From Haematobia irritans (lineage: Eukaryota > Arthropoda > Insecta > Diptera > Muscidae): 64,000 nt of DNA. The translations under genes and the position numbers were made by a program. The DNA lies in the NCBI RefSeq assembly GCF_050003625.1, contig NC_134400.1:51278066-51342065 (forward strand), read 5' to 3'. The notes under the pieces were generated by a model that was given only the letters and a program-made list of their open reading frames with translations, was not told where the DNA came from and did not search any database. Positions 9,055 through 21,574 of the stretch are shown piece by piece; position 1 is the first letter of the stretch; each line of letters begins with the position of its first letter.

Positions 9055-12045
9055 CTAAATTAAAATTTAGCCTTTCACAAACTATATAGTATGAAATAAT
9101 GCTTTTGGTAGCACTGGATATAACGACTCAAACGACATCTATTTTTCAATAAAATATAATATATAATAATATATATTTATACCCTTCACCACTACTGTGG
9201 TAAAGGGTATGATAAGTTTGTGCATTTGTATTTAACGCCAAGAAGACCCATGAGACCCATCGTTTAGTATACCGATCGGCTTAGAATTAAATTCTGAGTC
9301 GATTTAGCGATGTCCGTCTGTCTGTCCGTCCGTCTGTCTGTATATGTTATTTTGTCTGCAGAGTACAGCTCGCAGTTTAAGTCCGATCGTCCTGAAATTT
9401 GGCACAGAGCTTTACACTGAAAAAAAAGCATACTCGGTTCCAAAGATTTTGTCTTTACTTTAAAAAATTTGGTATTGATTCCGAGCCAAAGGAGCGGAGA
9501 ATACAAGTAAGGATACTTTTAAGACAATTCTCTTTTAAATTTAGGTTTTGTGTACTTGCTTCTAGGAAGCAAATTTTAATTTTTCGCTTTCTCAGTTTTT
9601 TTTTTTCATATGCTATCAAAGTTCTTTAAAAACGAGTTAACGGCAACTTTATTTTTCAAATTGGGACTCGACTTCCAGTAGAAATTATGCTATGTTTGAA
9701 GTAAAAAACTTCTTTAAAATAAAGTTTTGAAAAACATGTCCTATATTTGAACGATTTTTTGCTTTGTAATCAAGATGCAAAAAGACAACAAATTTAAAGA
9801 CAATTTCGTTAAATTTAAAGATTTTTACTGAATTTTTAAAGTCAGGTTGACCTTAGCCTATAAATTTTTTCTTTCATGTTAAGATACCCATTTTTAAGTC
9901 AAATCACTTAATTATAATGACAATACGACTTCATTGAAAAGTTTATCGACTTTTGGACAAGGAAAATAACTTTATTTTAGAGAAATGCGTCTTCTATGCT
10001 AAGCAAAATTTGTATTCGTATTTTAAAGACATGAAATCTTTGACCTCACGACAATATTTTTTTCAGTGTACATTGGCTCAAAGACAATCGCTATTGATTT
10101 TGAAAAATATTGGTTCAGATTTAGATATAGCTGCCATACATATTTATCACCGATCTGGTCATAATTGACGTATTTATCAACGTATTTTCTCAAAATATCG
10201 GGCAGCCAAATATTTTGGGACTTTCGTAAGATATGGAAAATATCAGCCAAATCGGTTCAGATTTAGATACAGCTCCCATATATATCTTTCGTCCGATTTG
10301 AACTTATATGGCCTCAAAAGCCAGAGTTTTTCCCTGATTTGCTTCAAATTTTACACAAGGAGTACGTTTAATAGTCGGTTTAGATTTAGATATAGTTCCC
10401 ATATATATCTTTCGTACGATTTCGACTAATATGGCCACAAAAGCTGGTTTTGCCCTGATTTCTTCAAATTGTGTTCAAGGAGTACGTTTAAGAGTATCAT
10501 TAAGTGTGCTAAATTTGGTTAAAATCAGTTCAGATTTAGATACAGCTCCCATATATATCTTTCGTCCGATTTGCACTTATATGGCTTAAAAAGCCAGAGT
10601 TTTGCCCTGAGTTGCTTCAAATTTTGCATAAGGAGTACGTTTAATAGTATCGTTAAGTGTGCCAAATTTGGTTGAAATCGGTTCAGATTTAGATATAGCT
10701 CCCATATATATCTTTCGCCCGATTTACACCCATATGACCAGGGAGGCCAAAATTATTCTCCCATTTACGTTTTTTGCTGAGATAGCTGGATTATTATTCT
10801 AAGTATGCGTGTCAAATTTGGTCAAAATCATATTCATATTTAGATATAGCTCCCTTAGATATAGCTGCCATATATATTTAACCCCGATCTTGTCATAATT
10901 GGCGTGTTTATCAACCGATGTTCTTCAAATTCAGTAGATCCGAATATTTTATGAGTCTCGAAAAACTTGCAAATATACATAGCTCCCATATATATCTTTC
11001 GTCCGATTTAGACTCATATGATCACAGAGGCCAAAGTTTACTACCGATTTACGTGAAATTTTGCATAAAGTTCAGATTTAGATATATCTCCCATATATGT
11101 CTTTCGCCCGATTTGCACTTATATGGCCTCAAAATCCAGAGTTTTGCAGTGATTTCCTTCAAATTTTGACCGAAAGGTACGTTTAATGGTATCGATATGT
11201 GTGCCAAATTTGGTTAAATCATTACAGATTTAGATATAGCTCCCATATATATCTTTCGCTCGATTTACACTCAAATGACCACGGGGGCCAGAGTTATACT
11301 CCCATTTACGTGAAATTTTGCAGAGATAGCAGAGTTATTATTTTAACTATTCATGTCAAATTTAAACAAAATCGGTTCAGATTATATAGCTCCCATATAT
11401 ATGTACACCAGAGTTGGGAAAATATGGTAGACTATTTCATATTTTAGACCCATTTGCAATGGGATTTTCCTCGGTTCATACAAATATGGCCAAATTACCA
11501 CACCTTACATAAAATTCTGTGATGATTTGTCCATATCTTACTCATATCCTACACACTCTAATGCCAGACTTTCCACAGAACGGTTGAGTTTTAAACAAGT
11601 CGCACGACTTGACCAAATAATATATCACAACCCACACTTGACCACATATCTTGGCAAGATCTAACCAATATCCTTGTAAAATCGTCACTGCTGAGTAGCA
11701 AAAATTGTAAATGTTACTCAAATTGTCCTATATCTCGAATACATAAGTATCGTCTGATAAATCATAAATGCTCTTTTGTAACTACAATTGCATTAAAATT
11801 TCTCTCGCTTCATATTTCCCATATTTTTTATTAACATTGTGTTTCATTCCAGGGCGTTAGCCGATTTCAATTTTAATTCTAGAGATTTTGTGGAAGTACA
11901 AAAAATTGTCTCCATTATAAGTATTTGTATCTGGAAATGCAAACCTTTATATAGCTCCCAGCAAATTTGAAGTAGTTGAGATGGTAACACAAATGTTGGT
12001 CTACATTGTGGTGAAAGGTATATGCTACTTACTTGTTTTTGCAAA
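9055..12045 (+). mobile_element. HINE-C copy C2, carrying MITE-1
   Basis: The 5' block is at 9180, the GTCT/GTCC run at 9304-9340 and MITE-1 inserted at 9415-10068. Central repeats run over 10080-11440 (two CAGATTTAGAT anchors at 10526 and 10679 are exactly 153 bp apart). The 3' region shares GTGTTTCATTCCAGGGCGTTA-like sequence with C1. It ends in GTGGTGAAAGGTATATG then ACTTACTTGTTTT, the decayed inverse of the 5' end followed by the usual HINE terminus. The upstream flank is identical in kind to that of C1. Confidence 0.8.
9415..10068. mobile_element. MITE-1 (654 bp), reference copy
   Basis: Starts CACTGAAAAAAAAGCAT and ends ATTTTTTTCAGTG, with TA on both sides (9413-9414 and 10069-10070). 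The HINE sequence on either side joins cleanly if it is removed. Full copies at 57666-58321 and 62766-63431 have similar lengths (656 and 666 bp). No transposase frame; probably mobilised by a Tc1/mariner enzyme. Confidence 0.88.
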
Positions 12046-14757
12046 CAGCACAATTTTACTGCATGTTTGTAAGCAAAATAAATGATAGGCATAATTCATA
12101 AAAAAAAATAATCAAGTTGAGGGCTATTTTGTTTAACAAATAATATTATAAATAAGTATACCGACCGCTTTTGCCCGGTATAGTGAATAAACTTTCGCTC
12201 ATTTTTGTTTGTTTGTTTGGCTGTTTTGGAACACCCTATTACATCCGACATATAGCAACAATCGACTATCTTGGCTTTTTAATGGCGGGTATGTAAATGT
12301 CAGCCAGCCCTCTAGCAATTTAAGTAAATATGAAATTTCCATAACAAATACATCATCACATTTGATACTCCTAGGCCGTTCAATGGAGAAATTTCATTGT
12401 AGGCTGCTCCACGACCATGGGCCACAGCGGATGGAAACCTGGTATGGCGAAAGAGAGACAATTTAGTATGGAAATTTCTTTAAGAAAAGGAAAATAAATG
12501 GGAAATATCATGCTCACAATTCTGCAAATCACCAAAAGCTTATTAAAAAATTCGTTCTATTAGAATTTATTACGAAAAATCTTAATTTGAAATAATAACG
12601 AAAGAAAAAGAGAGCCAAGCACACGCAATGTTAAATTTTATGGGCACTAGTTATCTGCGGAATTGGTACGAGATGAATTATGAGGTGGGATGACAATAAC
12701 AAAAATAAAAGCTGACGTAAGTTAAAAGTGCCTGGACTTTTCTTCCACAAAAAAAAAGACCGGATGCCGAAAAAATAATAATATAAGAAAATACCAAACA
12801 CTTGTCTTTGATTGCAGCTTTCAACAAAAGCTCATTAAATTAAGATCTTGTGATAAATTAGTTCCTTTTAAATTTAGATTTCTTTATATTAAACGACAAT
12901 GTTTTTTTCGTCAATTCAATTATCGACAAAATTTGATAAGATTTGTTAGTCAATGGTCTTCTAATTTATATTGAATATAAATATGATTACCTTGACAATT
13001 TTAATGACAGTAAAACCTAATGTGGACTGTGGCTGACTATATTATGCCCTTTGTACTGAAATGCCTTTTACCACATTAGTTGTGAAGGGAAAAAATTTTG
13101 AAAATAAAAAGGAAAATTGAAAAAAAAAATCTTTTTTATATTCTATATTCTAAATTCTAAAGTAATGACAAGGATGTCAAAATGAGGAGCAGAAGCATCC
13201 CATGAGAAGCTTATGTAAAATGAATGGGAGATGATCTAAATTTGCGTATCACATGTTGGGAATCCAAACTTCTTTTTTGATAGCTCTTTTTAGGCTGGGA
13301 ATAATTTGTGAGCGACACTTAAATGTTTTACTTTATTTGAGAAGTTTGAACTCGCCAAAAGGAGTTGGCTGTGATTTTTCTTTTCAATATACCGCAATTA
13401 ACATAGAATTCCTCCACGAATGACTTTCTCGTGAAATAAACTTAGACGTAAATGCAATGAGCAAATATCATTTTGCTCGACAGATACACCAGTGTGGAAA
13501 CACTTTTTGTCAGCCACCCTGTATAGCAATAAAATAAGTAAAGAAAATATCGCACAGGACTATTGAGGGAATCGTAATAATTCACAATCAGACACTTTTT
13601 GGGATGGAGGCAAAAATCACTAACAAATATTACGAATAAATTTTAACACGCTTCATAAAATATGAATTTGTTTAAACATTGTGCACATACAGAAATGCAA
13701 TCAATAATTCGCAATTTATTTCAACCCCCTTCCCTTACCTCTATGGCGTTCCATAAATTGCTCTTTATGTAAATTACATAAAATTACAATAAATGTCTCA
13801 AACAGCGTTAATGCGTGGTTGGGATGGGTCGGTCGACCGAAAATTTATTACTTCCACTCCATATAGACCGAAGACTCGAAGCTCTTGAAGTCGTAGCACC
13901 CGTGTTGCTTTTGTCATTAAAAAACACTTTTCACTGCAGGACCGAGCGCACAGTGTTTCTATTCCATATAATTAATGGACAAAAATAGTAAGAGACATCG
14001 ATCCTGGTTTTTTTCATCAAAATTAAAATGAATTTTGGTCGAGATTGGGCATGTTCCATACAAAGAGGTTCAAAACATGAAAATATGAAATGAAATTTCA
14101 TATTAAATTTCCGTCTATTTGAGGGATATATCTAATAGTGATTTCGGTTGGTAAAAAGATGTGTTGCATATTTTAATCATTCTCCACATAAATCGAAATT
14201 TTGTTTATTATTATTTATTTATTTTTTGGTATCATTATATATTCCGATATAACATAGAATAACAAGTATTTGAGCCAAGTTTCAAGCAGATATCTACAAT
14301 CGTTCGAAAGTTAGCGTGATTTCGACATACGGACGGATTGACAAGGCTAGATGGACTCTGAATTTCACCAGGACCAAGAATTTATATACACCGAAGAAAA
14401 GTAAACTGTTTTATAGGAAGAATGAACAACCTCGCACGAAAATTTAACTAAATTTTACTCCACATTTTGAGATTTCCACAAAGCGTTGTTAAAACCATGC
14501 ACATTTAATGCCCTTTTGTACTTTTTAACTGCAGTTCACGAAATTACATCCTCTCATAGAAGATAAAATAAACTAAAAGTAAAGAAGAAAATCATTGGCG
14601 CCAAATCATGTTCATTGTAACCATACAGTAGTTCACTCTTACTATTTTTGGGAATCGTACGAATATCTTCTTTTGCTTTAGTTCATATTGAACTTATGTG
14701 TATGGTCATTGAACTTTATACCCACATTTAGTTCATAAAATTTTTGAGGCATACTCA
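12046..14757. other. Mostly unassigned DNA
   Basis: No convincing gene. Positions 13150-13299 resemble the right end of the CCCAGCAAA element (GAGATGATC, ATCCAAACT, final GGCTGGG). From about 14396 (TACACCGAAGAAAAGTAAACTG) to 14757 the sequence resembles the 3' part of MITE-6 (compare 19460-19600, AACTAAAAT motifs). An 85-codon frame at 12209-12466 has no recognisable domain. The rest (12100-13100, 13300-14390) could be single-copy. Confidence 0.4.
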
Positions 14758-15787
14758 AAACAAGTAAGGAAAGTCTAAAGTCGGGCGGGGCCGACTATAT
14801 TATACCCTGCACCACTTTGTAGATCTAAATTTTCGATACCATATCACATCCGTCAAATGTGTTGGGTTTGTCCCAAATACATACATTTAAATATCACTCG
14901 ATCTGGACAGAATTTGATAGACTTCTACAAAATCTATAGACTCAAAATTTAAGTCGGCTAATGCACTAGGGTGGAACACAATGTTAGTAAAAAATATGGG
15001 AAACATTTAAATCTGAAGCAATTTTAAGGAAACTTCGCAAAAGTTTATTTATGATTTATCGATCGATATATATGTATTAGAAGTTTAAGAAAATTAGAGT
15101 CATTTTTACAACTTTTCGACTAAGCAGTGGCGATTTAACAAGGAAAATGTTGGTATTTTGACCATTTTTGTCGAAATCAGAAAAACATATATATGGGAGC
15201 TATATCTAAATTTGAACCGATGTTAACCAAATTTGGCACGCATAGCTAGAATGCTAATTCTACTCCCTGTGCAAAATTTCAACTAAATCGGAGTTAAAAA
15301 TTGGCCTCTGTGGTCATATGAGTGTAAATCGGGCGAAAGCTATATATGGGAGATATATCCAAATCTGAACCGATTTCAACCAAATTTGGCACGCATAGTT
15401 ACAATGCTAATTCTACTCCCTATGTAAAATTTCAACTAAATCGGAGCAAAAAATTGGCCTCTGTGGGCAAATGAGTGTAAATCGGGCGAAAGCTATATAT
15501 GGGAGCTATATCTAAATCTGAACCGATTTGGCTGATATTTTGCAAGTTTTTCGAGACTCATAAAATATTCGGTTGTACGCAATATGAGGAAGATCGGTTG
15601 ATATACACGCTAATTATGACCAGATCGGTGAAAAATAGATATGGCAGCTATATCTAAATTTTAACCGATTTTTCCAAAATCAATAGGGATAGTCTTTGAG
15701 CCGAAACAGGACCCTATACCAAATTTTAGGACAATCGGGCTAAAACTGCGATCTGTACTTTGCAGACAAAAATATACCAACAGACAG
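14758..15787 (-). mobile_element. HINE-B copy B3, 5'-truncated by a mariner
   Basis: The element reads on the minus strand. Its 3' end is at 14758 (seen as CAAGTAAGGAAAGTC then GTCGGGCGGGGCCGAC, a palindromic hairpin), followed by 153-bp-class central repeats (15180-15700) and the start of the GTCT run (ACAGACAGAC at 15780). There it joins the middle of a mariner transposase gene, so the 5' end of the HINE and the 3' end of the mariner are both missing. Confidence 0.8.
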
Positions 15788-16726
15788 ACACCTTTTATCG
15801 ACGTACACCTTTTCTTTCAAATAACCCCAAAGAAAAAAGTCCAACGGTGTCAAATCACATGATCTTGGCGGCCAATTGACATCGCAATTACATGAGATAA
15901 CACGGCCATTGAATTTGTTGCGCAAAAGAGCCATTGTTTTGTTAGCTGTGTGGCAAGTGGCACCGTCCTGCTGAAACCACATATCGTCCACATTCATTCC
16001 TTCCAATTCGGGCCATAAAAAGTTCGTTATCATCTCACGATAGCGAACACCATTCACAGTAACTGCCTGACCGGCCTCATTTTGGAAAAAATACGGCCGA
16101 TGATGCCGCCAGCCCATAAACCACACCAAACAGTCACTCTTTGTGGGTGCATTAGTTTTTCGACAATCACTCTTGGATTCTCATTCGCCCAAATGCGGCA
16201 ATTCTGTTTATTGACGAATCCACTTAGGTGAAAATGTGCCTCATCACTGAAGATGATTTTCTTCGAAAATTGATCATCCACTGTTGCCATTTCTTGGGAC
16301 CATTCTGCCCATTCACGACGTTTGGAATGCCCAGCAAAAACTCTCATTACCCGGTAATCTTGTAGGTAAGCCTATTTAAAAATTAATAACCACTTATTAT
16401 TTGGCATCGCTTCGGATTACATTTACATACGCATGTCCTAGGAGGAAAGTACTTCTCTCCAGGCATACTTTCGGTCATAAAATAAGTAGTGCATTTAAAG
16501 CATATAATCACCTAATATGTAATGACTTATTCGTAGATACACCAAAGCTTGCAAAATAGCCACTTATTGTCTCAGGCAACCAAATCTCGAAAATATTGAT
16601 TTCTATCGCCGATTACAATGGATCAAAATATGGCGAGTGGTGCTGTAATAGGAGAACTACTTGAACAGAAACGAATATTGTATAAATAACAAAAATTACA
16701 CTCAAATTAATTTCTCACTTAAAATA

Positions 16727-19619
16727 CACAGAAAAAAAGTGTCTCGTAAATTTAAGAAGATTTTTACAATAATTTATTACAAGAATTTTCCAGAATTTTA
16801 GTTCATTTTTCGTATTTTCAACGAAAATTAACTACTCGAAAGGAAATATTACAAATTCTAAGTAGCAATCGTTTAGTTCATGGCCTACAAAATACGATGG
16901 AAATTTCCTTAAAAAATTTCTAAACTGGTAGTTAAAAATTCGTTTGTCATGCTATAAAACTACTTGTGATATGTAAAGTATTTTCTAAATAATAAGTGCA
17001 ATTTACCATAAGATTTTTTTGTATGAGAAAATATTTTTATACGAAAAATGAACTTGAAAGTGGATAGCAATTTCTTGCTGACAATTCCTATAGTTAATAA
17101 TTGTTGGTAAAAAATTACCCAATGAAATATTTTTAGTTCACATGTAATTAAATTTATAGACATTTTCGTCAAAAATGGGTAGATATCATTTCATGAAGTT
17201 TTTGCTAATTTTAAGTTAAACGTTTCATCGTTCTTATACTGATATGCATTTAAGAGTATTTTTTTTTAGAGTAAATTGTGGACAGATGCGATGAACTAAT
17301 GCATAGTACAGAGATCTTTCTCGTCAAAGTGGAATATGTTTAATGTAAACATGATGTTACTTGAAATTTTTTTGAGAGTGAGAGCATGCAATGCAATAAT
17401 GAGAAATGGTAGCGAGTGATGGGAATGTTGTGTATATCTGAGCGTGGGGTTGTTTTTGTTTTTGTTCTTTCAGTGGTTTGTGTGTGTGTGTGTTTATTCG
17501 CGAATGGTTTATTTGGCTGGATGAGGTGTTGTTTTCAATGAAGGCACATGTGTTTTTGTTGTTGTAGGAATGTTTTGGTTTTGCTTGGTTTTGTTTGGCA
17601 TGCTTCATTTGTATAGTTGGCGTTGGCGTGGGATGTTGCATCTTTTTAGCAATTATGTAACAAGGGAATATAAAGGTGTGGAATATTTTGGTTTTTTTAG
17701 ACATATATTGGTGTTTGTTTATTAAAACTTTGAAATGAAAGTTATTAATATTTTAGCGATGAGATGTACGATGGCGAAGTGATGATCGGTAGCTTAGAAA
17801 AAAGTTATTAAGAATGTTCAATATTTAGGAAAAATGCTGAAATGGAAAGTAGATTGAAATTGTTTTATCTAATGTAATTTTTATTATTCAATGTAAAAAA
17901 TAAATATTCAATTTCAGAGTAACTCCAGATGAATTTGGAAAATTGTTTGTTACACCTCAGCGTATAGTTTAATGATAAATAGGTAAGAGTTCTTTTTCAA
18001 TGTGTTTTTTTTTTAAATAATATTCTTTATGTATATTATTATTTGCTAATTATTATTATTACTTTTTTTAAACAGTTTCATGTTTTTCTTTGTTGTAAAA
18101 AAATATTTAAGTTAAGAGCAACCCCAGATGGATTCGGGCAAATTTTTTATATTTCTCCTCAGCGTATAATTTAATAGAGAAGTGGTAAGTTTTCTTTTAA
18201 AAAATTAGCTTTCTTCTCACTAGAATATTTACGTTTTAATGACCTTTTTATTGTCAAAAATTACAGGGTTTTAATACCTTGTTTTAGTATTACTTTAATC
18301 AAATATTTTTGGAAAATTTTTGTTACACCTCAGCATATAGTTTAATCATAAATTGGTAAGTATTCTTTTTAAAATGTGGTTTTCTTTTAAAAAGGATATT
18401 TTTTTTATATATCATTATTTGCTAATTATTATTATTATTTTTTTTTTTTTTTGAAACTAGTTTAATGCTTTTCTTTGTTGTAAAAAAATATTTAATTTCA
18501 GAGCAACCCCAAGATGAATTCGGGCATATTTTTATATTCCTCCTCAGCGTATAATTTAATAGAGAAGTGGTAAGTTTTATTTTAAAAATTGGCTCTCTTT
18601 TCACTAGAATATTTATGACCTTTTTATTATCAAAATTACATGTTTTTAATACCTTATTTTAGTATTACATTAATCAAATATTTTTGGAAACCAATCTAAT
18701 ATTTTTATTGTAAGAAACAAATATTGTAAGAAACAAATAATAGAGAATTGGTAAGTTTTATATTAAAACTTTGGCTTTTTTTTTGACAAGAATATTAATT
18801 GTATTATCTCCTTCACATCGATAACAACACAGTTTTATGAGTTAATATATTACTTAATTCATTATTTCTCTAATTGTTTCAGGTACAAACTTTATGAGGT
18901 ACGTTTATCTAAGAAAAGTTGAATTCCTTACACCATCTAATAAAATGCCCCCAAATATGGTAAGTTACAAGCTAATTTAAAGAGATTAAAAATTATATTT
19001 TATTACATGTTAATTTTTAACAATTTTCATTATTCCTTCCATTTTTTTCAGCAAGATATATGAATATACTAACGATGAATAAAAAACTAAGGAAAAGTCA
19101 AAATGTCCAAATAGCGAGTTAAAATAAACTACTTTCTTGTTCCACGTGGTCATAATTTTTATTCACAAAAACATTGTATTAAGAACTCTCATCATAAGTT
19201 TTTATAATAAAGTACTTTTGCTTAAAGAAAGTTGAATTTTAATGTATGAAAATTTTCATAATAGTAAAACGGGTTGTTGTTCCTTTAATTATTTAATTTC
19301 TCTGTACTGTGGAATGATTGATTTAAAAAAAAAGTTTAGTCGTCGACATTTTAAGGAGACTGTTAACCGCTTTTTATTATCGGGTTTCCCAAAAAATAAG
19401 CAGGTAAACCAAAATAATACTGACTTTTTAACTTGGTAGGGGTATATAAATCTTATGGTGTTGTAAAAATGAACTAAAATACAATGTTATAGATTAACTA
19501 AAATTTAAGAGAATTATAAACTAGACAAGTTGAAAAAAATCTTAAGGGCTAAATCATGGTCAATATTACTACAGTTTAGTTCATTTTGCAATGGAAAAGG
19601 GTTCACTGTTTTTTCAGTG
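16727..19619. mobile_element. MITE-6, 2.9-kb TA-flanked element
   Basis: Begins CACAGAAAAAAAGTGTC after TA (16725-16726) and ends CACTGTTTTTTCAGTG before TA (19620-19621). The interior includes a GT-rich segment (17390-17600), a series of exon-like units (17918-19130) and two AATAAA signals. No recognised transposase. The 115-codon minus frame at 17357-17704 is the complement of the GT-rich tract and is not supported as a gene. Confidence 0.65.
17918..19128 (+). other. Tandem exon-like cassettes with splice-like borders and poly(A) signal
   Basis: Seven segments lie between an AG and a GTAAG/GTAAGT: 17918-17982, 18117-18184, 18288-18355, 18502-18569, 18663-18750, 18883-18959, then 19052 onward. 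Segments 1 and 3, and 2 and 4, are paralogous (GTTACACCTCAGC.. and CCTCAGCGTATAATTTAATAGA), giving a dimeric repeat of about 370-385 bp. The last acceptor is strong (long T tract, TTTTTTTCAG). AATAAA follows at about 19077 and 19123. Segments 1 and 2 share a short frame (TPD.FG..F..PQRI then stop). This may be a spliced RNA of a transposon, or only a tandem repeat that happens to contain GTAAG. Confidence 0.35.
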
Positions 19620-19802
19620 TAGAAATAAATGTAGATTGTTTAAGGTAGTTGGATTCGTGAATTACGATACAATATATCCAATAGCCAATTCACATAAGGT
19701 TCGAAATCTACTAAAAGTGGATTTTAAGTCTCTTTTTTATAAGGCAAATGGCATTTGAAATTTCGTTTAAGCGCATTTTGGAAGTGTAATGTCAATGAGG
19801 TA

Positions 19803-20030
19803 CACGCAAAAAAATATCAATTAATTTGATTGTCAATACAATTAAAATTATGTTTAAATTTGAGCTAACAACGTAAATTGTAAATACAATTACGATTTTA
19901 GTCACTTTAGCAACTAGTTTTGTTATATCAACAAACATTTTATTATATCAACAAAATTTTTGTTGAACTTAAAAATTTTCTGTAACAAAAATTCATTGTT
20001 AGCTCAAAAATTATAATATTATTTTGTGTG
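19803..20030. mobile_element. Short MITE-3 (228 bp)
   Basis: Starts CACGCAAAAAAATATC and ends TATTATTTTGTGTG, with TA on each side (19801-19802 and 20031-20032). A longer relative with similar ends is at 30155-31057. Non-coding. It inserted into the CCCAGCAAAAACT element just right of MITE-6. Confidence 0.75.
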
Positions 20031-20925
20031 TATAAGAAAGCATTTATTTAAAACATAATATGATAATGTCATTAAACACAATTATTATGAAATATTTGTG
20101 ATAAAAAATTCTTAACGGAAGAATCTTCAGAATTACCGTTACATTACATATTCTTTTTGATTTTTTATGTAAGTGCTCGATTATGTGAATAATTATATTA
20201 ACTACAACAGCCCAAAAATTTGAGAATAACAATTCGAAAATTACCGAGAAGTATTTATTTTTGTCATTACAAGTTAGTAATTATAACTCGCCGCAATGTA
20301 AAGCAACGTGTAATGACAGATTTACTCCAGGTAATGTCAATTGTAATGAGATGTGGTTACCTAGTTTTTGCTGGGTGGTCAAGAGGCTTTAGTTCTTGAG
20401 CCAATTGCACCTTGTAAGCGTGTAAATGCAAGTCTTTATGCATAATGTTCATCAACGACGAGCGTGAGAGGTGCAATTTTTGGGCACGACGACGAGTTGA
20501 GGTGGACGGCTCTTCAGCCACACTATCGTAAACAGCAGCAATATTTTCTGCAGTACGAGCTGTACGAGCATGCACTGGTGTTCTCACATCTTCTACAGAC
20601 CCGGTTTGCTCGAATTTTTCCACGATTTTTGCGATTGTACGCACATTTGGACGATCAAATTGACCAAAAAAAATCACGAAGTGCACGAAATGCATTTTGA
20701 TTTGAACGCCCATTTTCATAATAAGTCTGCATAACTTTAACACGTTGTTGGATTGTGTATCTCTCCATGGTTCAAATTGAGTAAGTCTGAAATAGAGAAA
20801 TGTCAAATAAAATTCGGAAAAACTTGGCGTTTAGGTGTGGTTCACATTCAACATAGGCCCTTACAATTTAACCACCCTTTATTATGGATGTTTTTATTAT
20901 ATTCAACCTGTATGTAGATTTTCCA

Positions 20926-21002
20926 ATTGATAATTGTTGATAAGAACGTTGATAAAAACGGACCTCGAGCTCGTTTTTATCAATAATTATCAATTGGAAA
21001 AT
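20926..21002. repeat. Foldback hairpin with arms of about 30 bp
   Basis: The left arm TTTTCCAATTGATAATTG with GATAAAAACG pairs with CGTTTTTATCAATAATTATC followed by AATTGGAAAA. The centre is itself palindromic (CGAGCTCG, XhoI-like context). It lies just beyond the mariner end at 20880 and before a segment at 21010-21170 (GGCTGAACCGATTCACTTG) of unknown nature. It could be a foldback element or a local palindromic expansion. Confidence 0.8.
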
Positions 21003-21574
21003 ATAATTATTATTTTTATATGAAAATATATAAAATCCGTTTGTTTGATTTTTGATATTTGTATGTTCGGGTTAAGATCGGAAACGGCTGAACCGATTCA
21101 CTTGACATTTTCAGAGTACAAAGAGGGCGATTATGCGGCGAAAATAGTGTATCTCACTTACTGATATCTGGTCGGGAAGGGCCTCTCCCTCGCTCAACTT
21201 TTTGAAAATTGGAACAATGTGAAGGTTGGTGGTGGTGTATAGATAAATTTACACTACTCTAATTTTCGATATTTCATTGAAAAAATGTTTGCTTCCACAA
21301 AAATGTGTTTTATTATATTTAGGACACAAATTATGGAAATTTGCGTCCCTGCGTTTAAGTCGTATGTTTTTATATAAAGAAAACTTTCCTTAAAGTCAAG
21401 AAAAATAGTTTTTATTAAAAGAAATCGAAGTTTAAGACTTATTTTTAGGATTTGCAGCTTTGGGTTAAAGTGTTTTTTTTGGAAATAAGAAAGCCATAAT
21501 TTGGAGTTTTAATCTGGCATTTATTTATTTATTTACTAAATTCGTAATTCTCTCAAGTAGTTCGTTTTAATGTA
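21003..21574. other. Unassigned sequence plus a family F fragment
   Basis: Positions 21030-21200 carry a segment with CGGGTTAAGATCGGAAACGG and GGCTGAACCGATTCAC that I do not recognise as any class in this window. Positions about 21290-21500 match family F (GGACACAAATTATGG.., AAGTCGTATGT, TTTTTATTAAA), seen also at 45420-45720 and 51600-51756. No gene. Confidence 0.5.

Larger units (their letters stand above)
16330..20375. mobile_element. 4-kb element with CCCAGCAAAAACT ends, inserted in the mariner
   Basis: The 13-bp inverted ends CCCAGCAAAAACT and AGTTTTTGCTGGG are perfect. TG follows the left host edge (16328-16329) and repeats at 20376-20377, so the target duplication is 2 bp. Excision on paper restores contiguous mariner codons, which confirms the borders. 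It contains MITE-6 (16727-19619) and a short MITE-3 (19803-20030), so its own body is only about 900 bp. No transposase frame; related to 6100-7127 by its ends. Confidence 0.83.
15785..20880 (-). pseudogene. DD41D mariner transposase, frameshifted and split by a 4-kb insertion
   Basis: On the minus strand the gene starts at 20768 (ATG). It encodes a mariner-type helix-turn-helix region ending in ..LAQELKPLDHP at about 20378. The reading jumps over the inserted element 16330-20375 and continues KRREWAEWSQEM at 16329. The catalytic motifs FSDEAHF, QQDGATCHTA and CDLTPLD are all present, with 41 residues between the second and third aspartates (DD41D, rosa-like spacing). It has an extra base in a poly-T near 20667 and a single-base loss near 16097. 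The C-terminus is lost at about 15787, where it meets HINE-B. The 5' terminal repeat reads AAAGGGTGGTTAAATTG (minus) at 20880. It is dead. Confidence 0.85.

Noticed and set aside
12209..12466. 85-codon frame starting MFVWLFWNT
   Set aside because: No domain, no conserved context and no second copy; a chance frame is as likely.
14758..14810. GTCGGGCGGGGCCGAC as a transcription terminator hairpin
   Set aside because: It recurs at every HINE-B and HINE-D 3' end next to the CTTGTTT terminus, so it is the Helentron-type end hairpin.
17357..17704. 115-codon minus-strand gene rich in K, T, H and P
   Set aside because: It is the complement of a GT-rich, simple-sequence tract inside a non-coding element, with no domain and no related frame elsewhere.
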